Below are positions 33,603 to 46,704 of a stretch of 64,000 nucleotides of DNA, piece by piece; position 1 is the first letter of the stretch; every line of letters starts with the position of its first letter. Under the pieces are notes generated by a model that saw nothing but the letters and a program-made list of their open reading frames with translations, ran no database searches and was not told where the DNA came from. The translations under genes and the position numbers were made by a program. The stretch lies in the NCBI RefSeq assembly GCF_000350225.1, contig NW_005179085.1, forward strand, positions 81,063 through 145,062. The letters run 5' to 3'. Source of the stretch: Chondrus crispus. Its lineage: Eukaryota; Rhodophyta; Florideophyceae; Gigartinales; Gigartinaceae.

Positions 33603-34650
33603 TCTGAAGAATTTCTCACAGGAAATATGTTCAGAATTCGAGCACCAGAAACTTTAGCTGCAATTGTCCAGGTTGTAGTTCTCTTCCTGGATGCCATAGT
33701 CAGCACTGTGTGCGTCCAAAGGGCCCCTGGAATGCCCACTATCTCTGATTCTAGACTGCATTCCCCTTCCCAGTACGTCTCCTTTCTGCCCTGAAATCTC
33801 TTTCCAATCAGGTCGAGGCAAACTGTAATCTCATTTCTACTAGGGCGAACACACTCTGATTTGGTTTTGCTATTGGATGTTGCAATAGAGGACAGTAAGT
33901 CCTCTTTTTGGGTAGCAGATACGTATCATCGGAGACGAGACGTTAGCTTCTTCAGAAGTACTCCTTTCCCGGCCAGGAAAGACTCTAATCGTTTCTCTAG
34001 AGTTCGAGGATCAATTGCAAACTGATGAACCATATGGTCATTCTCATGAATACTACAGAGGCGCTGCCTTGCTCGACATAACTCTGTGAAGGGAAGCATT
34101 TATACAGAACTGCTTGCCTCCTTGCCGGGCAGTATGCATTTACCTCGCAGCTGTCTGGCTATTACAGCGACGTCCTGAGAAGCCGTATTGAGCGCAATAC
34201 TGCTTTTTCTGCCTCGTTCTCCTATTCCAGACTGTAAAATATGCATCTCACGAGAAACCGATCCACGGACCTGCTTATACCTGTAAGAGACACGGCAGAA
34301 CAGGTTCCACTTCTGCCTTCAGTAATTATATAAAGGCAACTTATACAGCAGAACTGGTTCATGACTTCATAGCAGCTGAGCTCTCCGTATGAGCGGCTTC
34401 GGATTATTTCATCTAAATCTGTGCAGTACTCAAAGTCGTTGAAACTTTCAACAGAGACATCTTTCATGGACCATAAGCGAGCGCGTCTTGCAGCACTGCC
34501 TTTTAAGGAGCAACCACGTAGTTCAAAGACACATTGTTGTCTTCCGATACAGTACTTATACAAAGCTACCTCCCGTGCTATCTTGCTATAGTTAAGATGG
34601 TAGTAGCATAGGAAGTGTATGGATGGGTCCGATATTAGAGTTTGAGCAGT

Positions 34651-35191
34651 TCAAAGTTTGTATCCCGATAGACGGGTGGGTTCGGCAGTCAATAACGCTT
34701 GTACTGGAAAGTCTTGAACGGATATATTGAATAGCCTCCAATCACGCGTGGGATTGCGGCGTCTTTCAGCTCTACTTCTGCCGCGTAGCTCGCTCACTTG
34801 TTCGCGATGGTCTCTTTCGAGGCAGAGAAAGCACAACCGTGCGTCTCGTCCACTACCATAATCGGGACACCTGTTCTTCCAGGAAGTCAGGGCATTTTGT
34901 AATCCTGCCGCGCCGTATCTCCGAGGTTTGCAAATTACTTGCCACAAGTAAGTTTTGTCGCGGCACGTTGCACAGAGGTACACGGAGGCTGCACATTCTC
35001 TGGTAAGGCACTTGAAGGGGTTTGAATGGTAGCCCGTTTGCACAGTGGCTTGGGCAATGACCTTCTGAGGACTCAGAGTGACGAGAACACTCGGTTTGCG
35101 CGTATTTCGAGTGCCGACATGCGAAGAAGGTAGCTGTACGCCCTACCTCCGCTGCCAACGGGCCAACAGAAAGGCTGTTGCCCTGTACCAT
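34651..35191 (-). pseudogene. Cys-rich N-terminal fragment
   Basis: Two overlapping frames contain repeated Cys and His pairs, for example FACRHSKYAQTECSRH, CLTRECAASVYLCATCRDK and LCFLCLERDH. These are compatible with zinc-binding DNA-recognition domains. The phase changes in the overlap (34853-35043), so the protein is broken. It lies upstream, in minus-strand sense, of the other fragments. Confidence 0.35.
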
Positions 35192-36560
35192 ACCTTAGGC
35201 AATCTCGAAAACAATGTAACAGGCGAATAGAAAGTTCAAGGACGAGTCATTCCAGCCATGTTGGGGACTGTTGCTGGAAGAGAACGCAATGTTTCGCCGG
35301 GTCGGAGATCGGCAGTTGGGCCGATGAGAGAAAAGTAGTGTTCGCGATGTCGTTCACTGGTATTTATGCAGGTGAAAGGGACAGCTCAGCATTGCAAAAA
35401 ACAATCATATCGGGCAAATTGCATCAAAAACAGGTAGTCACTGACTGTTGTATTCAAGCCGCGACGGAATGGCATGTACTGTGAAAATACTTCGAGAAAA
35501 ATTACAAGTTCGCTGAAACTATATGAAAAAACTAGATACCGACAAACGGCACCGCTTTATTCTCCAAGTCTTCCGACGTGCGGAACTTGACTGTTAGAGA
35601 TGCTGAATGTTTCTTCTTGGACTCCCCTTCTCTTCCCCTACTGGGATTTGATGGGTGCCCTTTTATACTAACTCGAGAACAATTTTGGACTCGAAAAAAC
35701 AAAAAACACCTCGTGAGTACAGCATTGTCTTGCTCAAAAAGACGACGATGAAATCACTAAAAAGTCTATACAAATAAAAGAAAACCGATAAGGGTTATGC
35801 AGCCTTATGCGAAGCGGCCATAGAAAAGAAAACATAGAGATATAAGGTAACAATGATGAGGTGAGATGATAAATCAAAACATAGAAATCGACCGCTCATC
35901 CACATGTACCACCTTCATTCGTCTCAGAGAGAATGGTGGGCTGGGATTTTATTGGGCAGAGTTGGGCGAGCTGGAGTACGAGAAACAGTTACAGTAGCTG
36001 GTTACACTGAAACTGCTCAGGCTGCCAATGATAATTGCTAAATCGTGGCCTATATTTTCGAATATGTAGTGTATATTATACTCAACTGCTAGACTTGCTC
36101 TAATGAAGAACTACTGATGTTTTAGGTGGCAGAAATTATTAAGTATCAACGAGTGAGACATACGTACCAGTCTCCTTGGCATAGACATCAGAATTGAATA
36201 AGAAAGTTAAAGATAGGGCTGCCATGATGAAGTTCTGATGTCATGTCACATTCAGATAAGAACGGAATTTCTTACAATTCTTATTTATCAAATAATATCT
36301 AATTTTTGTTGGGGACAAATAATGAGAAGGTAGATGCAGCCATCGTAGTTCGTGTTGAGTCAGCATTTTATATGGATGAGAATAAACTCGTACAGTCCGT
36401 AAATTATGTAGAATGTTTTTGCTTTTTGAGTGCTTTCAACTTGAGTATTTCCGGAAAATTTCCACATCATGGAGTGGGTAACGTTTGTTCACGAAAGAGA
36501 ACCGCCTCTAATGCCGTCACGTTTATTGCTAGTGTAACGTTTTGCAGCATTTTCGGGGTA
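35192..36560. other. AT-rich spacer
   Basis: There is no open frame above 90 codons (36306-36572 is the longest) and none with a domain. It lies between the degenerate minus-strand element and the pogo-like element. Nothing further is seen. Confidence 0.5.
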
Positions 36561-38793
36561 CAGTCCCAATAAGAGTACTGTTCGTAAGAGACAAACATAC
36601 CCATACACAGAGGTTTATCACTACGGGAGGCGTTATTATGAAAATTATGTCCTAAAAAATCACTGATTCTCGTTCAAAATTCCTCCCGCGCTTGACGTCT
36701 CAGTCCCCGTTGCACCTTTTACAACCCCCGTAGAACCGCCCCAGAGGTGTCATAATCGCTCATAATGACGTGAGCAGAAGCCAAAATGCGCAACTGCTCA
36801 CGAAGGGGAGGCATAAACATTTCCTCATCGCCTCCTTCTTCTGTGTTTCCCGAATCTTCTTCGGGACTGCAGATAAAAGCAACTAGATCGCGGTCTGTGA
36901 CTGGCTCTGTAGACTCCATTTCTGATTTGTGATGAAGTAGGTACTCCACTCGCATTCGCTCGCTGCTATCCTGTACAGCTTGATCAATTTCGACGTTAAG
37001 TTCGCGACGGTCACGGTGCAACACCATTTCACCATTCACATCAACATCCTCACCGATGACTTTGGTGTGACACCAGCAGTTTCGAATAACCCTACTATCC
37101 AATTCTTCCCAGGTTTTTATCCAACGCATACCTTGTAGCACATCAACCTTGTATATATTCTTCTCTCCCATATCAATAAAGTCAAGAGCTCTGCCGATTT
37201 GCAATCTCCTGTAGCGACACTCCAAAGCAGCGATAATTCCCGCATCGCATGGCTGAATGATTGATGTGGTATTCGGAGGAAGGAAAGCAATCTTCGTGTT
37301 GGACAAGTTCAATGTGTCTACCTCTGTCATCGTTACATGTGCGGAACAGTTGTCTAGCAAGAGAAGAGCTCTCCTTCCTTTCTGAATTATCCTTGAATTG
37401 AATAATTGGAGCCTCCGAATCACATACTAAGATCTTCAAATTATATGTTGTACTTCCACAATTTTAAATGAAAATGTTTTCCAATGTTCTAACCAATTGA
37501 ACTATTTCGTTTAATAAATAAGTAAATACTATATATTTGTTAAACTTAATTCTTCCTCCAAAATCGATTTATTCAAGTTGCAATCGTCTCTCTTATAAGC
37601 AGGTGTTTAAATATTAAAGCAATGAGATTTACACCCACTCAGAAAAAAGTGCCTTTGTCATCCAAGCCTTCGCATTATTTCTGTAGTCGAACCCCAGCTC
37701 CTCCTCACTTTTACCCGAAAAGCACGCGGCGATCGAGCGTTTCTAATCATCCGCGAGGGAACCAAATCACTTCCACTAGCGTTACAAGAGGCCAGACACG
37801 TGATTCTTGCCTTTTCGTTTTTAGATCCACTAAGTTGTGTGGCGGCAATTGTCTTGTTGGGTGCTAATCAGTACTGCAGAGCAAATTCGCCGGCGTTATA
37901 AATCTCGTCTAAATTGTAGCCGTCAAGCATCGTCCTGATGAGAAGTAGTGCTCTCTCAGCCTCAGTAAACGCAGCCGACGTCTGCTCGCCATGATATGAT
38001 ATGCGTCTTAATCCATGCCTTTCTTAAACTTTTGAAGCCAGCCGTTGGAAAAACGGAGCTCTGGAGCTGTTTCGTCGTTCGTTGTCAATTTCCAAAGACG
38101 TTCTGCCTTCTGCTTGATGATATTATCCGAAAGGGCGATGTTGCGGCTTGCGCGGCCGCTGATCCATACGGCGAGAGCTTCATCAAATCGTGAAGACAAT
38201 GGGATCCGAAGCGATGTCGAATTTGCGGATGCACTCGCTTCTAGCTTGCTGCGCATCTTGACGATGCGCGAGACAGTAGACTGCGGAACAGGTCGATTGA
38301 GTTTAAAGTAACGACCTGCCCATTCTCCAACATAAAGCTGATCACAGCGTTCCCCGTTGCGACAGCGAATATCATACTCGGCAAGCTGCTCTTTGTGCTG
38401 AGCGACAGTAAGGCGAATGCGTTCTGACATGACTTGGGCGGGATGGGGGAGAAGGGAAATTGTGAAGGAGATGAGATGGGCTGCCGCCTCCGACCACACG
38501 CGCTATGCAAAACCTTGGTGGGTATCGTGAATAAAAAGGCGGGAGTTGGGTGCCCAACACATATTTGTTGGCTTCGTGTTCAATGACCACTTCTGTATCC
38601 TTATTCGAAATGATCTTACTTCAAAAATTTAATAAATATTCAATATGTTTTTGCGAAATCAACACACTATTTCCGTATCCAGATGACCTGCCTATAGCAT
38701 CTCAAATCACACTTTTTCTTGTGGGAAAGACGGGTGGTATTCATACTGGGGGGTTTATTACTATCGGGGGAGTACTATTGAGAGGGCTGACTG
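36561..38793 (-). mobile_element. pogo/Tigger-like DNA transposon
   Basis: The ends read TA-CAGTC at 36559 and CTG-TA at 38791-38795 with inverted similarity for about 45 bp (CAATAAGAGTACT against CAATAGTACT after short gaps), and TA flanks both sides, as in Tc1/mariner-pogo elements. Inside is one broken minus-strand transposase. Length is about 2.2 kb, typical of the group. Confidence 0.7.
36719..38510 (-). pseudogene. pogo-like transposase (CENP-B HTH, Tc5 HTH, DDE)
   Basis: Reading from 38499 down: a CENP-B-type helix-turn-helix (RLTVAQHKEQLAEYDIRC ... PQSTVSRIVKMR), a second Tc5-type helix-turn-helix (RFDEALAVWISGRASRNIAL ... LRFSNGWLQKFKKG), then the DDE core. The first catalytic strand, near 37900, reads IYNAGEFALQY and then a stop, so the first Asp of the usual NADE motif is Gly. 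The second Asp is in ALLLLDNCSAHVT (about 37355) and the third in TTSIIQPCDAGII (about 37240), both intact in the open frame 37423-36719. The middle part needs several frameshifts. This copy is inactive. Confidence 0.75.
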
Positions 38794-38795
38794 TA

Positions 38796-41700
38796 CCATG
38801 TCGGAGATAGCATGTGTTCACATCTGGGAAGACTCTAGTGCATCACCTCACGCAAGATAGTATATGTACAGTACATACTTCTGTAATATTTTATATATAA
38901 CGCATAACTGTTCAATCTGCAAGGTCAGAGTTCGTTGGCTTGATTCTAAAGTTGACACTGGCTTTTTTGAAAAGGGCTTCTTCTAGTGAAAAAGCTTGTT
39001 GACTACTTTATCATAAAACGATAAATAGTGTATTTCTCTTTCAAAACCTTAATCTGTGTAAGATGGGGAACACGTTTTGGCGGGGTTTCTACTTGTGTCG
39101 AATCTACATCTACATCCAGAAGCTTTTACAACAGGCAAAAAAATGGTACAGTAATTGGGAGAGATGGAGAGTGATTGAACTCAAAGGGCGATATCCAGTG
39201 GACTTTCCCTAAAATTCAAGATCTTTGTATTTTTTATGTCGAAAACAGTGTTTTAAGGCTTACAGATACGTAAATAATCAGTCTTTCAAAAAGTTTTCGA
39301 AGTCGTGGGGATTTTGGAAGCCATGGGGGATAAGAACCTGTATGAAGCCCATCCAAGATTTAACATATGTCTATGAAGTGCACAGTTTAATTTCAATATC
39401 CCCACTGCACCTTTTCTGACAACAGTTTCTTACGACATGATTTGTCGTAAGAAACTGTTGCCATCTCAATTACGCTGAAGCTGAACTTGTTGTTGTGATG
39501 TTTGAGTTGTCCTTCAGAGCGACCCGCAGGTACCCCTTTGAGCCCTCCGGGATCCCGTCAACGTGGCTTCGGAAGAGCAAGATAATAAACCAGTTGCGAC
39601 ATAGTCATTCAGCATCGTTGTGACATTATTGATGGCACCACCTAGGGCATGAAATAGCATCTGGGCGGTACATCATTAACAGCACCCAGTTGCTGAAGAC
39701 TTTACCGCAGATGGATTAATTCCATTCTGAAGCGACAACCACAAGCTGAGAACGGACTGTGGCAATTCTGTTGAATAGGCCTGTCGGAATGTTTTCCAGT
39801 GCCAAGAAGATGAAAAGAAGGTAGGCGTTGACGTGAAACGATTCTCAACTTCAAAGCTCTGTTGAAAAAAAGGTCATCAGCAAATTTCTTTCTTCGCTGT
39901 ACAGTGAGAGAATGTGTGTGATGCTTAATAGCGACAGCATCGTACAATTGAAACCGCTAGAATTTTGAGGAGGTGAAAGAAACTTCGCAAATCCCAACCG
40001 GGTCACAGGTCGAGAATTTGCCAGATGATTTTCGACTCCATCGAAGTCGAAAAATGAAGAACCAGGGACAGAACGGCGGGGGTAACTTGTTTTCAATCTT
40101 CTTCTCGTTTCTGCTGAGCCCTCGGGATGTGCACATTCACAGCCACGAACCGGATCCCAAGCACCTACAGGACCTTGCGAGACAAATGAAGAAGTGAAGT
40201 ACGTGAGAGCCTGTAAGCAGTTCATTCACAGTGCTGGAAGGAACCTTTCTCCTTCATTTACGTACCGGAGACCGGGATATCAGGGGCCCACTGATGTCTC
40301 GAAAAGCACTTTTAATACCTTTCAGAATCTTGCAAGACATTCGACGTTGTACACTCTTTCTGTATGTTGCCCAGGGCGTGTTATCGCATTGTATGGTTCA
40401 AGAAGCATGATCCGTGTACAGGAGCTGAAAAGAATCTACATGTCGTGCCTGTATCATGCTTTTCCCAGATTAGGAGCTATCATGTACACAGAAATGCCAC
40501 GAGATATGTAGAAGCAAACTTTCGAGAACGTGTGGTGGCGGTTTCAGAATGTGGCAGGGATTGGATGTACAAAGAAAGACGCTGAGTTGAGCATGAATTT
40601 TCAATAACAGTCTTGAAGACGTCTCGCGAGATCAAACTGATTTCGAACCGAACAATCGTCTCGTTGGCATTTCGTGTCAGAGAGGTGGAAGCCATGACGG
40701 TACATGCTCCGTTTGGGTTCTTTCAACAAAATTTCGCTCTACACGTACTTATGTTTCCAAAAGTGCTGTTGTACACTAATCCTCTCGAGTGATAAAACAT
40801 TTTCGAAGTAGTTCAACTGATGGTCCCTATTGCCCTTGGACCTGTGAAGGTACAGGAAATTGTACAGATCAATGTCAGTACTTGTCGGTACACTTTTTTC
40901 CTCTGGAGAGCTCGCGAAATTTCATATTGTTTTTTGAAGAGAGGTTTTGTCGTTCTTTTTAAGTATGGCTGAGATTTTCATACCTTCACAGGACGTGCAA
41001 GGGCATACGGACATTAGTTGAACTACTTCGAAAATGTTTTATGTCTCTAAAATGTCGCAAACAGCGCTCAGGAGACACAACGTAGCATTGCATTGGATGC
41101 CAATGGAAGTTCATAAGACCAAAGCAAGCATGAAACGAACATGAGATAAGCAACCGTCTACCATTTTCAAAACGATTGAATTCGTTTGATGTCTTTTACA
41201 GTTGCCACATCCAATTCCCGGAATGTTCTGCACTCCAGAGCATGGTACAGGGTATCTAAGCCACAAATACTATAATATGGTATTGCAATATTATTGCAGA
41301 TTATTGATGGCGCCGAATCAATTGAAAGCCGCTGCTACGTTATCATTGGAAACTCTTCATTGTGCAGCCATTTTTTGGTTCTCTTCCGTGACGAAAAGCG
41401 TAGATAAGTACGTGACTTGTTGAAATGTGGAAAATAGTTGATGAGGGGGTTCCTTAATTGATTCGATGCATTGAACACGAGACAATAGTTTGTAATTTAG
41501 TTATACGTAGCAGCTTGTACCTATACCGGTATCATATCTTTGTGTCATGTGAATATGGACAAGCGCATTTGACATCATAAGGCATAGGAAGCTATAAGAA
41601 TGTATTAGAATAATCCGCAACAGTTTTTTAAATTGTGGTAGGTTCTGATGAAATACCATGAAACTCTATTTGTCCCGACTTTGCTGTAAGAGCGACTTTC

Positions 41701-44700
41701 CCACTTTTCTTTGTGAAGTTCTTGAGGCTGCAATTGCCTGAATGACCGTCAAGAGTGCCACTTTCTGTTTACTGTTTAATGCTTGAACCATTTCTGTAGT
41801 CTTCGGCTTCATGATTGGTGCAGCCACTTTGGTGTTGTAGCGAAATCGACAAGTGCCCAAACAATAAAAATATTTACTGTATAATTCTTGTGCTTCTATG
41901 CCTCGGCGGCTGGAGACTGTCCTTTGGCAGCTAGCTGAGACAATCGTAAATTGCAGATGTTATTTCAAAGGGCTTCATTAATATCTACGGACGTGTAGAG
42001 AAAAGAATTCACAAATGCTCTGCAGCGGCTGTTGCAAAATGTAGCGACGTAGTTTTGCTTTCGAAGAAGTACAACCAACTCCAAGGGCCTACGGCCTCAC
42101 AATGAATATTTATACAGTTCATTGATAATATGTGCTCGTACTGAGCTTCCTTCACCAGCGTAGGTAGTAGTTTGTTGATTTGATAATCGATAGCAATTGC
42201 TGCGGCATGTTTCGAAAGACACAGCACGGTACTGAATAGCACTTGTAAGAGAAGCCAAAATTCAAATATTATAAAAGTCGTGTTTTAACTGCTGAAAAGT
42301 TTTATGCTTGAGCAACTGAACACTCCTTGCAGATAATAAAGAGCAAGTACACACAGGCAGGGACTGAGAACATCTTGGCCTTGGGTTTTCTTAGCATCGC
42401 GAAATCGTTTTGTACACTCAGCAAACAAACTATCTGGCCCGTTCCCTCCACAATTGTATCCAATGTGAAGCTTCTGTTCAGCATCTGCAAACAACATCTA
42501 CTGTGGGTCAAAAGAGAGCAAGAGATAAAATAAGCGGGCTTTTCTCACTAGAAAATAATTCACCCTCGTCTTCTTTATCAGTTCCAGTTGGGTCAATGTC
42601 ATTACCAGCAGGTTTGCATTTTGTTCTGTATGAATATATTCTGATGAATGAAAAGGATGGTTCCGTTGTAGCCTTTACCGATACTATAATAATGATTCAG
42701 TCACGATATCGTTTTCGCATTTGTCTTGTGAACTAGACAGAAGTTTACCAACTTACCAACTCCTCCATCAAGTTATGACATTGAAACATATATTAGAAAA
42801 TAACCTAGGCAGGTTTCATGATCGTTCTATAACAAACATTATGTTCAACATCCTGAAGGCCATGGACAAACTTCATGAATATATACATTCTGAAGATGGT
42901 CGACAAACTTCATGATTGTAATCATTAAATCGGTTTCTCCGCTCAACAAACCCTTGTGCCTTCCTCCAGATATAATATGTTCTATACATAATTGGTTCAT
43001 GGAAGGGGGTGACTTCGCGTAGGTATTATGGATAGTCAACTCGCAATTTGAATCTTGAGTGGCAAAATTGTTTTTTAAAGCAAAGAAGGGTTTCAAGAAT
43101 CCACATGCATGCAGTGGAAACTGTTTTAAATTGCATGTGATGTGCAGAGAATCCAGCCGGAAAGTAGTAATCAAAATCATGAATTCCATGTCGCAATTAT
43201 CACTGGAAATTACACTCGTCCTCCTTCTGATCACCTTACAGCAGTTTTTGATTTGATCGCAGGATTCCATTTCCATGGACCTGTTTCTTTCGCATTGACA
43301 AATTCTTATGCTTGAACAGCATTCCACTTCAATAATGAATGGTACCATGAATTCAAAGCATGGTGGTATGTATGAATGTCGGACATCGTTGTGTTCATGG
43401 CTCTGTCAGGGCCACTCTAGTGCCCAAGAAATAGGCGACCTCAGATGAGGTCAATTCACCTCGTATGAGGCCACTTTTCAAATTTTCTAGACTTGTCCTT
43501 ACGAGAAGAAGGATAAAGATGCCATTGCCAAGGGCAATCACCTTGAGATTGGTGTCCAAATGGTCTCTAGGATTATTTTCAGGAGAAGGGCATTCAATAC
43601 TGCATCGCGCCTATCAGTATGATAAACGGAAAAGACAAATTTAGTATTCTGTGCATCAAGACTTACTAGTATTGCCTACAGTACTTTCATAAACCGTTCT
43701 CGGGGCCTCCCTGTCATTACGCGTCATAAAGGCAAGTTCATGCACGTTTCAAAGAAAGATCACCAAATTTAAAGCTGTCGAACTGCCGAGAAAAGTGCAG
43801 GGCCCCATGATGAACAAATTTCCTTCCCGTAGAGTATATTCGACGATATTAATAAAACTGTTACAACCTCTCCAATAGTACAACATTATACGGACAAAAA
43901 GTAGAACAACTGTTATCACAAAGAAATCGAGCGATCTCGGCAGGCAAATTACTAATATTGCATTCCAGTGTTGTTAAGATCATATCGTCTCCGCTGCTGT
44001 TTGTAGAATGTGTGTTGCAACGCGCTGGCCTATGACCAAACAAAACAGAAATATAAAAGGTGCGCGGTGACCCTTTAGAATTGTTCAAAGAAACGTATTC
44101 TCATATATCTCTTTAGTGGTGAGAGCAAATGCACGCAGCGCGATTGGAGACTAGAGCGTATCTATGGTAACATGTTTCGACACTGTTGGTCTTGTCTTAG
44201 TCTTCATTATTTCGAATTATGACTGACCTCTTTATGTCTCTTCGTGTTAAGCTATGCTCAATGTGGTTCCATCCAGACAAGACACAGTACAAATAGGACA
44301 ATGCCAATAAGGCGCTATCTACTCAGTAGGAAATAAAGGCGCTGTCGCCTCCGCCACGACCGGTGGTCGGAGGCATCGGACCAGTTCCTGGCATCACACT
44401 CAAAACAGGTGCATAAAGTAGTTGAAAAGGCTTGCAAACCACTGTAGACTCCAGTTGTTAGCTAAATAGCATGTATGCTGGACTTAACGGCGCAATGATG
44501 AACTGTGGAAGGATCCACGTTGAGTACCAGATATCGGTGTAGTATGCAGTACTCCTCAATCATCGATATAATCTTAGACGAATTATCGCGAACGCACTAC
44601 GTGTCAGTAACAGGTTCTATCAATGGTCATTAAACTTGGTCTTTAGAACCGTTTGCATCAAAAATGGCACTGCAGTACTTGAGGAGATAAGTGATAGATG

Positions 44701-45179
44701 AACAATAATAATGCCAGACTTCTCAACGCGATAAACCGGGGACGATAGAAACGTTACACCAGATAGTTCTCCTGAGCTGTAAGTACCCATGGGACACGCA
44801 TACTAGAGAAGTAATGCCGTCGAGGGCGATATGCGCACCCGACATCGTTGCCCGAAGGCAGGGACGACAAGGCAGGAGCACCATCACCATCTCAATAACT
44901 AGGGGACAGATTCCCACGGATGGCCCGTGGTTCAGCAATGTCCTCAGTGTCTGTCGACAATCTAAGGATTCATGCTCTCTCGAGCCTTGACCGATTAGTG
45001 TTGGCTACGATTATTGTGTATTCGTGGTTCAATCGTTTCCCCATTTTTCAGTAGCACTTGTTCTCTCTCTCTATATATATATAACAATTCAATAGTGTCA
45101 ATTGGACCGGTAGTCCTCATATGAGGACAAAAGTTATTTTAATTTTTCTACACAACGGAACGCGCGATAGCAATTCTGA
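38796..45179. other. AT-rich region without recognised genes
   Basis: About 6.4 kb with no frame showing a known domain. The longest frames (40194-40511 plus, 42410-42736 plus, 42845-43348 minus) have no convincing motif. It holds a perfect hairpin at 39420-39460 and short palindromic words such as CCTCAGATGAGG (about 43440). It may be old transposon or true intergenic DNA. Confidence 0.4.
39420..39460. other. Perfect 18-bp stem hairpin
   Basis: Arms CAACAGTTTCTTACGACA and TGTCGTAAGAAACTGTTG with a 5-base loop TGATT. It is isolated in AT-rich sequence with no coding neighbours. It could be the tip of a foldback element or a structured RNA, and is too short for a typical microRNA precursor. 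Confidence 0.7.
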
Positions 45180-45922
45180 GTTTTGCAATCAGAAGGCCGT
45201 CAGTACAGGTAAAGCACTTGCTTGCCAATTTTAGCAGATGGGGACTCATTGGTGCACATAAAGGCGATTAAAAGAAGACGTTGGCTTACAGAAAGCATTT
45301 TCTTCAAGCTAAATCTATACCAGTAGCATAGAAACATGGCCTTGAGTACTTTCTATTCGGTTCCAACCTCGGAAAATTTTAAAACGAGTCAACGTACCAA
45401 AAAAAGGTAAACTGTGGACATCAGAATTGAAAAGAAATAAACTTTGCAGATTTCTATTTTGTGACAACGTTTGGCCGGATAGACACTAGCTATTGTACTC
45501 TCGAAATCCCCCAGCAAAGGAGCTGTTTGTAGCTACGCCATTTGCAATGTCTCTCGAAACCCCCAGCAAGGAATCGTGAACGCAAAGCATGATTTCACTT
45601 CTGTTTTTTTGCAATTAAAATTTCATTATCACAGTTAAAGCACCTACTCTTCAATTCCAACGAAAACCAACTCGTCGACGAACATGAATGTATTCAAAAT
45701 AATAAGTCGGTTTGCAGAAAGCATTTTTCTTTGAGGTAATTTTATACCCGTAGTGTAGAAACATTCTGTAGAGTGTTTCCTGTTTGGTTTTACTTCAGAA
45801 AAATTATAAAACGAGTCAACTTCCAAAAGAAAAATAGAACCCGTGGATATCACAGTTAAAAAACAGACTTCACACATTTTTACGCAATGATAACGCTTGG
45901 CCAGATACACACTAGTATCTAG
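45180..45922 (+). repeat. Diverged tandem duplication, period about 425 bp
   Basis: 45180-45497 and 45604-45922 share blocks such as AAAGCAC, CAGAAAGCATTTT, TAAAACGAGTCAAC and GTGGA(C/T)ATCA in the same order and orientation. Between them a short segment, CTCTCGAAA(T/C)CCCCCAGCAA, is itself repeated (45499 and 45552). No coding frame is shared. This looks like an old duplication of a noncoding or repeat sequence. Confidence 0.65.
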
Positions 45923-46704
45923 ACGACAAGTGAACTCCTATGAAGTCACTTTGCAACTTATTTTTCTCCACGGGTGCTGTTTCAACAAGAAGGAAAAAGA
46001 ACCTCTCCCACCGCAGTTGACTTCTGCGTGGCGGAAGGGTGGAGAATGTTGGGATCTGCACGTCTTTTCCAGCCCTTCTCAGAATGCCTAAAAAAGGCCT
46101 GTTTGAGCAACCGCTGTGGTGCAAGGAACGATGACTCTGTTTTACTGGGAGCCTCCGGAAATTATTTTTTGTGTCGGAGTTATACTTTTCTTTTTTGTGC
46201 ACAAAAAATGAGTTTTGTCACGGAAACGCTTTGGCACACAATGTGCGTCCCTCTACTATACGCACGATTTGTACTCACTGGACGCCAAAGATGACGCCGT
46301 CAAAGCTCTATCTACAGATAATTTGGATTGTACGCGCGCGCATTCTGGCATTTGTACAATATACATTTAACCTAGCATGGGGTCGCCCGTCCGAGAAAAC
46401 GGCGCGTTAGGTATGCGCTATGTACCGTTTTTGTGTTGTAAAATCCCGGTTTTAGAGAGATTACGCCTAGACAATTCTGGAAATAAAATTACAGAATTCT
46501 GCAATACGTGTACTACTTGTAAATAATTGCAGAATTCTGCAACCGTGCCGTGATGATAATTGCGAAAATGTGATCTGCTACAGAAAACCCAGCTGCAATA
46601 CATGTGAGCAATTCGATGCTCATTTGGCGCCAACTCTCATCACCTTCCCCTTCATCACCTCCCTCGTCATATTTGCCCTACTCGATCATTTCAAACGTTT
46701 CGCA

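Larger units (their letters stand above)
28212..35191 (-). mobile_element. Large degenerate minus-strand element of unidentified family
   Basis: Successive minus-strand frames from 35191 down to 28212 have protein-like texture and look like pieces of one or two long proteins: a Cys-rich N-terminus (35191-34651), a segment with QFDNWDIKPLHAV (33602-33102), further fragments, and a segment with YCMAGCDFAPSHYG (29288-28941). A 'DN.D' strand followed later by a '(T/A)GCD' helix is a pattern I associate with several large eukaryotic transposon proteins, but I cannot name the family with certainty. A solo LTR splits it. No inverted repeats were found at its edges. Confidence 0.45.
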
